Assembly (NCBI GenBank): GCA_963783105.1
Contig: CAWAMI010000003.1
Span: 62,001-126,000, forward strand
From: JAVEDQ01 sp963783105
Lineage (GTDB): Bacteria; Actinomycetota; Actinomycetes; Frankiales; Frankiaceae
DNA: 64,000 bases
Direction of reading: 5' to 3'
Shown: positions 17,461 to 25,104 of the stretch, piece by piece
Numbering within the stretch: the first letter of the stretch is position 1
Layout: every line of letters starts with the position of its first letter
Notes under the pieces: generated by a model
Told to the model about the DNA's origin: nothing
The model's database searches: none
The model's input: the letters and a program-made list of their open reading frames with translations, nothing else
Program-made: the position numbers and the translations under genes

Positions 17461-18780
17461 TCAGGCGACGCGCGGAGGCTGCTCGCGTTCGCGGCGCGCG
17501 GCGTCGAGCGTGGCGTTGAACTCCGCCCCGAGGAGCACCGCGAACGCGGTGATGTAGAAGAACAGCAGGACGGCGACGGGCGCCGCCAACGTTCCGTAGA
17601 CGACGGCACGGTCGAACACCAGGGCGACGTAGGCGCGGAGCAGGTAGCAGCCGACCAGCCAGATGACCAGGGCGAGCAGCGAGCCGGGTAGCGCCCGCCG
17701 CCAGGGTCGTCGGTGCGGCACCGACAGGTGGTACAGGCTGGTGAGGATGCTCAGCGAGAGGATCGCCACCAGCGGCCAGTACGCGTAGGCGACGACGGTC
17801 TGCGCCCAGTGATCGACCCGGTCCTGGAGCAGCCGGTCCAGCAGGGTGGGGCCGAGCACGAGCGCGGGGAGCAACACGACGCCGGTGAGCACCTGCGCCA
17901 GGTAGAGCCGGAGCGCGAGCAGGCGGCTGCGAACGGCGCTGCGCGCCTCACGCTCGCCGTAGGCGATGGTGATCGTGTTGACGTAGGTCGACATCGCCGT
18001 CGAGCCCGACCAGATGGACAGCAGGAAACCGGCCGAGATGACGTCGGGCCGTCCGTTGCGCAGCACGTCCTCGACCACCGGCTGGACGCTTTCGGTCACG
18101 GTCGACGGGGTCAGGATGTGGCTGGCCGCGTCGAGCAGGCTCTGCTCGATGCGCAAGGTGAGGTCGTGGCCGAGGGCGTCGCTGGCGTAGCCGATCGTGC
18201 CGAACACCGCGAGCAGCAGCGGCGGGAGCGAGAGCAGTTGCCAGAAGCCGGCCTCTGCGGAGAGGCCGAGGATCCGGTCCTGCCACGCCTTGGCCAGCGT
18301 GCGCCAGATGAGCACCCAGAAGGGCTTGCGCCTCCGCTTGAGCCGCTTGACGCCCGACTGGACGACGGCGGTGGAGCGGGCCTCCGCCCGCGCCCAGGCC
18401 TCGGTGGCGGCCGATCGCGCGGTCGCGGCGGGCGACGCGCCGGCCGCGTGCTGCTCGGGCTCGGAGGCCTTCGAGCCCTTCGTGTCGGACGGCTTCGCGG
18501 TGGCCCCGTCTCGTGGCTGATCGACGGGTGGGAGGTGCGGGTCGGTCTCATCGCTCGACCGGTCGGCGGGTTCCCCGACGAGCGGAGACGGCGGCGACGG
18601 GTCCCCGGAGATCTCCTCGATGGCCAGATCCCGTGTGTGGGGCAATTCCTCGTCGGCGGCCGGTGCCGGGCCGGGGACCGCAGTCGCTGCCCGGGCCGCC
18701 GCGGCCGCGCGTTCGGCGCGGGCGGCTCGTCGTCCGCGCCGACGGCGAACGTCAGCGCCGTCGACACGAGGTCCGCTCAC
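17461..18780 (-). CDS. YihY/BrkB-family membrane protein
   Basis: About 439 residues. A long hydrophilic Ala/Arg then Glu/Pro/Ser-rich N-terminal part (about 150 residues) precedes a YihY domain with six predicted membrane helices, beginning with WRTLAKAWQDRILGLSAEAG, the family's signature opening, and ending LLGAEFNATLD. The function of the family is unsettled; the old link to ribonuclease BN was incorrect. Two GTG starts, at 18786 and 18780, are in frame and cannot be separated. Convergent with the L,D-transpeptidase (51-bp gap). Confidence 0.87.
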   Translation of the reverse strand: MSGPRVDGADVRRRRGRRAARAERAAAAARAATAVPGPAPAADEELPHTRDLAIEEISGDPSPPSPLVGEPADRSSDETDPHLPPVDQPRDGATAKPSDTKGSKASEPEQHAAGASPAATARSAATEAWARAEARSTAVVQSGVKRLKRRRKPFWVLIWRTLAKAWQDRILGLSAEAGFWQLLSLPPLLLAVFGTIGYASDALGHDLTLRIEQSLLDAASHILTPSTVTESVQPVVEDVLRNGRPDVISAGFLLSIWSGSTAMSTYVNTITIAYGEREARSAVRSRLLALRLYLAQVLTGVVLLPALVLGPTLLDRLLQDRVDHWAQTVVAYAYWPLVAILSLSILTSLYHLSVPHRRPWRRALPGSLLALVIWLVGCYLLRAYVALVFDRAVVYGTLAAPVAVLLFFYITAFAVLLGAEFNATLDAARREREQPPRVA

Positions 18781-18907
18781 ACACAAACTCTAGGTGCAGG
18801 TCGCGTCACCGACGCGTACATCGGGGCGGATTCGTCCGATTGCCCCAGCCTGTCCGTCGGCCGGGCAGGCGTCGACCGGCCGGGGACAGAAGCGGCGGGG
18901 ACGCAGA

Positions 18908-18938
18908 ACGGGGCGCCACCGGTGTGGTGGCGCCCCGT
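18908..18938 (-). terminator. 13-bp perfect hairpin downstream of the DUF7455 gene
   Basis: Arms ACGGGGCGCCACC and its exact complement flank a 5-base GGTGT loop. It starts 20 bases beyond the stop of the small gene at 18959, on its template side, so it should end that transcript. There is no T-run, as is common for actinobacterial terminators. The rest of the 178-bp gap 18781-18958 holds nothing else I can identify. Confidence 0.65.
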
Positions 18939-18958
18939 CCCGGGAGGGGTCGCGCCGG

Positions 18959-19177
18959 TCAGGCGCGCCCCTGCGAAAGGTCGAGCTTGTCGGTTTCGTC
19001 CTGGATCTCGCTGGCTACTTCTTGCAGCTTCGTCGCGTGCGCCTGTGCGTGGTGACGGCAGAAGAGGAGGTCGCCGCCACCCGGCAGGACCACACGAACG
19101 TATGCCTGCGCCCCGCACCGGTCGCAGCGATCTGCGGCGGTCAGGGAGCGTTCCTTGGTCGGAGCAGTTCCTGTCAC
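18959..19177 (-). CDS. Small DUF7455-type zinc-ribbon-like protein
   Basis: 72 residues. The core DRCDRCGAQAYVRVVLPGGG and LLFCRHHAQAH carries Cys-x2-Cys and Cys-x2-His pairs that look like a small zinc site, the layout of the actinobacterial DUF7455 family. A perfect GGAGGA 5 bases before the GTG settles the start. Single gene with its own terminator. The family has no established function. Confidence 0.88.
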   Translation of the reverse strand: MTGTAPTKERSLTAADRCDRCGAQAYVRVVLPGGGDLLFCRHHAQAHATKLQEVASEIQDETDKLDLSQGRA

Positions 19178-19366
19178 ATTTCCTCCAACACCTGTCGGCG
19201 CACATACGTTCCGACGAACGAAGGTGAACGTGCGTCGCCGGGCGAGCGTTACGTCCTGCGTCCCCCATCCTCGCGGGCCTACGCGCCCGCGAGCGCGGAC
19301 AGGATGTGAGCTTCGGCCCAGTCGCGGGGTTTCGAAAGGTCCTGGCAGGCCCTCCAGCCCTACCGG

Positions 19367-20673
19367 TCAGCCCCGACGGGCCCCGAACATGATGTCGTCC
19401 CACGCCGGCACCGCGCTGCGCCGACGTCCCGAGCCTGTACGCGCTGCGGGCCGAGCGGTGGAAGGCGCGCCGGGCGCGGCGAGGTCAGCCGAAGCTTCTT
19501 CGCCGCGGTCCTCGTCGGCGGGGCGCTGCGGCGCGCCGTGGCTCGCGGTCTCGGCGGGCAGCCGCTCCTGACGCGACGGCCGGACGGGAGTGGAGGTCGA
19601 CGCGGACGCAGCAGCAGCCGAAGCAGCCGGAGTGGCCGAAGCAGCCGGAGCCGCCGGGGGAGCGGACGCCGCCGAAGCCGCGGGGGCCGCGGGGGCTGCA
19701 CCGGGGAGGAGGACGTCGGTCGCTTCGGCGCGTGCCTGTACGCGCTCGGTGGAGGCCGCCGGCGGCGCCAGCGGCGAACCACCCGGTACGTCGGTGTCGA
19801 ACTGGACCGCCTCGCTCCGGGACCCCGCGTTGGCGCCGGGTGCGCCGCCGTCGAGCGGGTCCTCGGTGTGCCGGTGCCGGTGCCGGTGCTGGTGCCGGTG
19901 TCGGTGTTGCGTCCGGCGAGCACGACCAACCCGCCGGCGCGGCTCGATCCGCCTCGCTGGGGGAGCCCTCCGCGGCGGCGTCCGTCGTCGCCGACGGCCT
20001 GACGTTCCGCGGCCTCGTTCGGGACCTCCGCCGAGGCGACACCCGCCGCCTCCGCCAGGGCGGTCAGCGAGTCGGGGCCCGCCGCAGGCGGGGGCATCGG
20101 AGCGAGTACGGCGGTTGCCCCGGCGTCGACGGCCCGGACCCGACGTGCCTGCGGGTCCCAGCTCCAGGTGGCGCGCACCGGACCGCGGGCGTCCATGGAC
20201 AGCGTCACGAGCCAGGTGCCGTCGTTGCGACGCTTGGCGTCCCAGGTCGCCGACTCCGGCTCGACGGCCTCCTGCTCGAGCCGGTCGTCCACCAGGGTGC
20301 CGAGCGGCCGGCCGGGGGTGTTGCGATGCGGACCGGGCGCACTGGCGCGGCGGGCCTCGGACACCACGCGATCACGCTCCGCGAGGATCGGGGCCTCGTA
20401 GCGCTGGATGCGGTTGACCGGGATGCCGGCGGCCTTGGCCACCTCGTCGGCCGTCGCCCCCGCGCGCAGGCGGGCCTGGATCTCGCGGGGCGACAGGGCG
20501 CTCTCCACCCGCGTCTCCGCCTGCGCGGCCCGTGGGGCGCCGCTGCGCAGAGCCGCCCGGAGGCGGTCGTCGGCGGCGACTCGGAACCGCTCACCCTCGG
20601 CCCCCCGGGACAGGTCGACGAGGACGAGGCTCTTGCCGTCGTCGGTCAGCCCCAAGGCCCGCAGCTCGCGCAC
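19367..20673 (-). CDS. sepH: Cell-division regulator SepH, with an apparent frameshift
   Basis: The N-terminal part (MRELRALGLTDDGKSLVLVD, then the HTH region LSPREIQARLRAGATADEVA and GIPVNRIQRYE) is a clear SepH/DUF3071 domain, which in Streptomyces binds and stimulates FtsZ assembly. The family's C-terminal signature, here RRRSAVPAWDDIMFGARRG before the stop at 19367, is present but lies in a different frame from the N-terminus. The shift fits a 2-base duplication (or 1-base loss) at GGTGTG, 19865-19870, beside a CCGGTG repeat. In the sequence as given the N-terminal frame instead ends at 19360. GTG at 20673 has GGGAGG 5 bases upstream. Either a sequence error or an altered C-terminal tail; the protein would otherwise be about 435 residues. 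Confidence 0.85.
19865..19908 (-). repeat. CCGGTG hexanucleotide repeat within sepH
   Basis: Consecutive GGTGCC/CCGGTG units, slightly degenerate, in the low-complexity middle of sepH. The N- and C-terminal reading frames part company at its edge, which is where polymerase slippage or base-calling error would be expected. Confidence 0.65.
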
Positions 20674-20703
20674 CGCGCCTCCCTCTTCTCGCTGGCGTGA
20701 ATG

Positions 20704-20718
20704 AACAACCTAGTTGTT
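20704..20718. promoter_or_regulatory. Inverted repeat AACAAC-CTA-GTTGTT before sepH
   Basis: Two 6-base arms flank CTA about 31 bases upstream of the sepH start, in an unusually AT-rich spot. A related AACAAC/GTTGTT dyad lies upstream of the DUF5999 gene (38934-38954). It may be part of the sepH promoter or an operator. Confidence 0.3.
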
Positions 20719-20818
20719 TTCCATCCCGGACGTCTCCACCCGGCCCGGCGAGCCGGAAAGTTGTCGGCGGGTCGACGCGACACGCCGCGTCGGCCGACGA
20801 ACGTGTCCGCGGCCGTCC

Positions 20819-21619
20819 TCAGCCGTCGCTCCCGTCGGCTGCATGGGTACTCGCGTCGCCGGTCGCGGCGAGCGCGGCCCCCACGATGCCGGCGTTGTTG
20901 AGCAGCCGGGCCGGGACGACCTCGGTGCGGACGTTGACCTGGTCGAGATACTTGTCCGTCTTCTTGCTCACGCCACCCCCGAGAATGATGAGGTCCGGCC
21001 ACAACAGGTCCTCGAGATGCCGTAGGTAGCGCGTGAGGCGTAGCGCCCATTCGGGCCAGGACAGGCCCTCCCGGTCCCGGGCGGCGTCCGCGGCCCGGAT
21101 CTCCGCGTCGTGGCCGTCGATCTCCAGATGGCCGAGCTCGGTGTTGGGCAGTAACCGTCCGTGCAGGAACACGGCGGTGCCGATCCCGGTGCCGAGGGTG
21201 GTCATGACGACGACCCCGCTACGGCCCCGGCCGGCGCCGTAGGCCATCTCCGCGATGCCTGCCGCGTCTGCGTCGTTGACCGCGGTCACCGGGCTGCCGG
21301 TCGCCTCACCGAGAATGGCGGAGATGTTCGTGCCGACCCAGCCCCGGTCGACGTTGGCGGCCGTGAGCGCGTGGCCGTCCTTGACGACGGCGGGGAAGGT
21401 TGCGCCGATCGGGCCCTGCCAGTCGAAGTGCCGCACCACGCCGGCGACGACCTCCGACACGGCCGCGGGCGTGGCGGGTCGGGGGGTGGCGAGCCGGAAG
21501 CGGTCGGCGGCGAGGGTTCCGGTGGACAGGTCGACCGGGGCGCCCTTGACCCCGCTCCCGCCGATGTCGAGTCCGAAGACCGTGCCCCCGCGGCGTTCGT
21601 CCTTTTCATCGCGCTCCAC
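20819..21619 (-). CDS. ppgK: Polyphosphate glucokinase
   Basis: 266 residues, matching the actinobacterial PPGK throughout: phosphate-binding FGLDIGGSGVKGAPVD, catalytic Asp in NDADAAG, TTLGTGIGTAVFLHGRLLPN, and the family end KTDKYLDQVNVRTEVVPA. It phosphorylates glucose using polyphosphate (and usually ATP) in the cytoplasm, feeding glucose into glycolysis. Length is typical. The GTG at 21619 gives a short acidic leader before the first strand. Lies 145 bp downstream of sepH and divergent from the lytic transglycosylase. Confidence 0.95.
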   Translation of the reverse strand: MERDEKDERRGGTVFGLDIGGSGVKGAPVDLSTGTLAADRFRLATPRPATPAAVSEVVAGVVRHFDWQGPIGATFPAVVKDGHALTAANVDRGWVGTNISAILGEATGSPVTAVNDADAAGIAEMAYGAGRGRSGVVVMTTLGTGIGTAVFLHGRLLPNTELGHLEIDGHDAEIRAADAARDREGLSWPEWALRLTRYLRHLEDLLWPDLIILGGGVSKKTDKYLDQVNVRTEVVPARLLNNAGIVGAALAATGDASTHAADGSDG

Positions 21620-21717
21620 CCGGTTCCTCCAGCCCTGTCCTGTTTCGTCGACGAGCTCTTCCGTGATCGAATGTCACCACACATGAGCAGCGTTTCCTCG
21701 GGGTAACGACCGTCGTT

Positions 21718-23373
21718 GTGTTCCGTGTGAGCCCCCGCCGAGGCGGATCCGTGCGCCCGTCCCCTGTGCCGGGCCGGACCGACGCGCCCGGAACCCGGTC
21801 CCGGGGGAGCGGTGCGGCCCGGCCTCGCCCCGACGGTCGGCGACCGGGCAGCGGTCGGTCCGGGCTCGGGCGAGCCGACGCCATCCACGCGGACGTCCCG
21901 GAGTCGGACGTCCCGGAGCCGGACGTCTATCCGCGGGAGCCGTCCGCATCCCCTTTCGGCACCCCGACCAGCGCGGCCTCCCCGGATGCGCCGCCCCGGT
22001 CGACGCGCCCCGCTCGTCGTTCGCCTGACGGAACCGCCCGGCAGCGCCCGCCGCGGCCCGGCCAGCCCGCGCGGCCCGGTCAGTCCGGACGTCCGGGTCA
22101 GTCCGGACGTCCCGGCCGGCCCGGGCAGCGTGCGGGGCGCCGGGCACCGGCGGCGCCGCCGGCCCGCCGGCCGATCTCGACGCTGTTCACCATCCCCAAG
22201 GGCACCGGTTCGGCCCTCCGCAACTCGGCTCCGGCCCTGCTGGCCCTCGTCGCCCTGGCGATCTTCACCGTCGGTGCGAGCGTCGCGTACACCAAGAGCC
22301 ACGACACGCAGAACGCGACCCTCGCCGCCGCCCCGGGTCAGGAGGCCGCGGCCCAGGCGCTGCAGCAGGGCCCGGGTGGGGCCCAGACGGTGCGGGTGGC
22401 CGGTCCGGCCGCGGTGCAGCCGGCGGTCGCCCCCGTGAAGCCGCTCGACCGGGTCTACCTGCCGGACGCACTGGTGACTCTGCCGAGGAACGCCTCGGGC
22501 AGCCAGCTCGATGCCGTCAAGAAGATCAAGGGCGTGCAGGGGATCGTCCAGGTCACCACCGGCAAGACGACGTTCGGGGGACGACAGGTCAACGCGATGG
22601 CCGTCGATCCGTCGACCTTCCGGCCGTACACGCCGCAGCCGACGGCCGCCTCCGACGGTCTGTGGCAGGCGGTCGCCCGGGGCGAGGCGGTGGCCTCCTA
22701 CGGGCTCGACAAGAAGAAGAAGCTGCCGCTCGGCCAGTCGCTGCCGCTCGGGTCGGGCGGGCCGGTCCGACTGGGTGCGCTCGCCGAGTTCTCGCTGCCC
22801 GACGTCGATCTCGTCGTCGACCGCAGCAAGGCCGCCGGCGCCAAGCTCACCGGGACGGCCCTGCTGGTCAGCGCCCCCTCCGGCACCCAGGAGTCGCTGA
22901 AGCGCGACATCGGCAAGGCGACCGACATGGACGTGTCGGTCAAGATGTTGCGCCCGACGTTCAACGTCCCGGCGAACTTCGACTCCGGCTCCGGCGCGCG
23001 GAGCAACGCGCCGACCGACCTGCGGGCGCTCTACCAGCAGGCCGCGAGCACGTGCCCGGGCCTGCCCTGGGGCGTGCTCGCCGGCATCGGCCAGGTCGAG
23101 ACCAACCACGGGCAGAACACCGCCGTCTCCAGCGCCGGCGCGATGGGGCCGATGCAGTTCATGCCGGCGACCTGGCGGATCTACGGGGTGGACGGCGACG
23201 GCGACGGGAAGGCGAACATCCTCGACCAGGTGGACTCCGTGTACAGCGCCGCCCGGTATCTGTGCGCGGCGGGCGGCGGAAACCCCGACACCCTGTACGA
23301 CGCGATCTTCGCCTACAACCACGCCGACTGGTACGTCCGCCAGGTGCTGGGGCTCGCCGCCCAGTACCGGTGA
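21718..23373 (+). CDS. Membrane-anchored lytic murein transglycosylase
   Basis: 551 residues from GTG at 21718. About 160 Pro/Arg/Gly-rich residues come first, with PGQSGRPGQSGRPG repeats, then one membrane helix (ALLALVALAIFTVGASVAY, about 165-187), then a middle domain, and a C-terminal SLT domain with LAGIGQVETNHGQ (catalytic Glu) and AMGPMQFMPATWRIY. It would cleave glycan strands between MurNAc and GlcNAc outside the membrane. The N-terminal start is uncertain; a later GTG would still keep the anchor. The stop overlaps the mobA-like start (GTGA). Confidence 0.88.
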   Translation: MFRVSPRRGGSVRPSPVPGRTDAPGTRSRGSGAARPRPDGRRPGSGRSGLGRADAIHADVPESDVPEPDVYPREPSASPFGTPTSAASPDAPPRSTRPARRSPDGTARQRPPRPGQPARPGQSGRPGQSGRPGRPGQRAGRRAPAAPPARRPISTLFTIPKGTGSALRNSAPALLALVALAIFTVGASVAYTKSHDTQNATLAAAPGQEAAAQALQQGPGGAQTVRVAGPAAVQPAVAPVKPLDRVYLPDALVTLPRNASGSQLDAVKKIKGVQGIVQVTTGKTTFGGRQVNAMAVDPSTFRPYTPQPTAASDGLWQAVARGEAVASYGLDKKKKLPLGQSLPLGSGGPVRLGALAEFSLPDVDLVVDRSKAAGAKLTGTALLVSAPSGTQESLKRDIGKATDMDVSVKMLRPTFNVPANFDSGSGARSNAPTDLRALYQQAASTCPGLPWGVLAGIGQVETNHGQNTAVSSAGAMGPMQFMPATWRIYGVDGDGDGKANILDQVDSVYSAARYLCAAGGGNPDTLYDAIFAYNHADWYVRQVLGLAAQYR

Positions 23374-23972
23374 GCAGCCGGCCGGTCGCGTTCGACGCGG
23401 TCGTGCTGGCCGGCGGAACGGCCGCGCGGCTCGGCGGCGAAGACAAGATGCTCCTCGAGGTCGGCGGGGTCCGGCTCATCGATCGCGCGCTGGCGGCGGT
23501 GGCGGCCGCGCGGCGTCGCGTCGTCGTCGGACCGCGTCGCCCCGATACGGCCGCGGCGACGTGGTTGCGGGAATCCCCGCCCGGGGGCGGCCCGGTCGCG
23601 GCGCTGGCGGCCGGGCTCACCGCCGTCGAGTCCGAGGTGGTCGTGCTGCTGGCAGCGGACCTGCCGTTCGTGGCAGAGCGGCACGTGGCCGACCTGCTGA
23701 GTGCCCTGGAGGCCCCCGTCGAGGGCGTCCTGTACGTCGACGCGGACGGGTATGACCAGCCGCTGCTGTCGGCCTGGCACACCGCAGCGCTCCGCGCCGT
23801 CCTCCCGCCCGACCCGGTCGGGCACGGCCTGCGGCGGATTCTGGCGCCGCTGACGATCCGCCGGTTGCCCGGCGACGACGACCTGATCGACTGCGACACC
23901 CCGGCCGAGGTCGCGACGGCCCGTCAGCGGGCGGGCGACGATGGGTCGGCCGGAAAGGAACGGAGCCCATGA
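23370..23972 (+). CDS. mobA: Molybdenum cofactor guanylyltransferase MobA-like
   Basis: 200 residues with the nucleotidyltransferase opening AVVLAGGTAARLGGEDKMLL and the Asp-containing LLAADLPFV, which should bind Mg-GTP. MobA joins GMP to molybdopterin to make the MGD form needed by the formate dehydrogenase encoded 1.1 kb downstream. It starts with a GTG overlapping the transglycosylase stop and ends by overlapping the next ATG (ATGA), so all three are probably co-translated. Membership in the MobA rather than another NTP-transferase family rests on motif and context. Confidence 0.83.
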   Translation: MSSRPVAFDAVVLAGGTAARLGGEDKMLLEVGGVRLIDRALAAVAAARRRVVVGPRRPDTAAATWLRESPPGGGPVAALAAGLTAVESEVVVLLAADLPFVAERHVADLLSALEAPVEGVLYVDADGYDQPLLSAWHTAALRAVLPPDPVGHGLRRILAPLTIRRLPGDDDLIDCDTPAEVATARQRAGDDGSAGKERSP

Positions 23973-24223
23973 GCGTGCTGGACGAATGGCTCGACGACGT
24001 GATCCGGACCCTCGAGCTCGATCCGGCCGGCTTCGACCGCGACCTGCTCCTGGACCTCGCCCGGGACGTGGCGCACGGCGTCGCTCGACCGGCGGCGCCG
24101 CTGACGGCCTACCTGGCCGGTCTGGCCGCCGGCCGCGACGGGGGAGGCCGGGAAGCGCTCGATGCCGCGGTCGGGCGCATCACGAAGCTGTTGCCCGGTC
24201 AGGAGGACGAGTCGCTCAGCTGA
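23969..24223 (+). CDS. DUF6457 family protein linked to molybdopterin dinucleotide biosynthesis
   Basis: 84 residues, acidic and helical (MSVLDEWLDDVIRTLELDP at the N-terminus, LTAYLAGLAAGR in the middle). Such proteins are found next to mobA and fdhD in actinobacteria, and the position here is the same. Function unproven; a helper of molybdenum cofactor handling is the natural guess. It overlaps mobA by 4 bases at the start, and its end overlaps the end of convergent fdhD by 8 bases. Confidence 0.8.
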   Translation: MSVLDEWLDDVIRTLELDPAGFDRDLLLDLARDVAHGVARPAAPLTAYLAGLAAGRDGGGREALDAAVGRITKLLPGQEDESLS

Positions 24224-25037
24224 CCCGTTCGTCGCAGGTGTAGATGTTCATCGTCTCGCCGCGCAGGAATCCGACCAGCGTCATGCCGACCTGTTCGGCG
24301 AGGTCGGCCGCGAGCGTCGACGGCGCGGACACGGCGGCCAGCATCGGGATGCCCGCCATCAGCGCCTTCTGGGTCAGCTCGAAGGAGGCCCGCCCGCTGA
24401 CCATCAGCACCGTCGAGCGCAGCGGCACCAGCCCCTCGCGCAGCGCCCAGCCGATCACCTTGTCCACGGCGTTGTGCCGGCCGACGTCCTCGCGCGCGGC
24501 GAGCAGCCGTCCGTCGACGTCGAACAGGCCGGCCGCGTGCAGGCCGCCCGTCTTGTCGAACGTCGCCTGTGCGGCCCGCAGCGTGTCCGGCAGGCTCGTC
24601 ACCGTCGCCGCCGGGATGCGCAGCGGGTCGTTGCGGACCTCGAACGACGACGCCACCCGGACCGCGTCCACGCTCGCCTTGCCGCACAGACCGCAGGACG
24701 ACGTCGTGAAGAAGTTGCGTTCGACCGACGGGTCCGGCGGCGGGACGTGCGCCGCGAGCGCGGCGTCGAGCACGTTGTAGGTCTGCCGCCCCTCGTCGTC
24801 GGTGCCGGCGCAGTAGCGCAGGCCGAGCAGGTCCTCGGCCCCGCGGACGACGCCCTCCGTGAGCAGGAAGCCGGCGGCGAGGTCCATGTCGGCACCCGGC
24901 GTACGCATGGTGACGGCGAGCGAACGCCCCGCCACCCGGATCTCCAGCGGCTCCTCCGCCGAGAGCGTGTCGATCCGCCCCCGCCGGGCAGGACCGTCGA
25001 GCCGGATGATCCGGCGTCGGGATGTGGTGCGGCCCAT
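24216..25037 (-). CDS. fdhD: Formate dehydrogenase accessory sulfurtransferase FdhD
   Basis: 273 residues. It holds the conserved SSCGLCGK, whose Cys residues carry persulfide sulfur, and the family features DMDLAAGFLLTEGVV, REDVGRHNAVDKVIG, MVSGRASFELTQKAL and VGFLRGETMNIYT. It delivers sulfur to the bis-MGD cofactor of formate dehydrogenase in the cytoplasm and is required for its activity. Divergent from fdhA with a 67-bp gap that likely holds both promoters. The ATG at 25037 is chosen because upstream in-frame sequence crosses into fdhA. Confidence 0.95.
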   Translation of the reverse strand: MGRTTSRRRIIRLDGPARRGRIDTLSAEEPLEIRVAGRSLAVTMRTPGADMDLAAGFLLTEGVVRGAEDLLGLRYCAGTDDEGRQTYNVLDAALAAHVPPPDPSVERNFFTTSSCGLCGKASVDAVRVASSFEVRNDPLRIPAATVTSLPDTLRAAQATFDKTGGLHAAGLFDVDGRLLAAREDVGRHNAVDKVIGWALREGLVPLRSTVLMVSGRASFELTQKALMAGIPMLAAVSAPSTLAADLAEQVGMTLVGFLRGETMNIYTCDERVS

Positions 25038-25071
25038 GGTTATCCAGAGTGGCAGACTTCCGGACACACCG

Positions 25072-25087
25072 CATTCGACGACGAATG
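25072..25087. promoter_or_regulatory. Dyad in the fdhD/fdhA divergent region
   Basis: CATTCG and CGAATG flank four bases, 18 bases before the fdhA start codon. It could be an operator shared by the two divergent genes. The arms are short, so chance is possible. Confidence 0.3.
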
Positions 25088-25104
25088 AGCAGTGGAGGCC
25101 GCCC

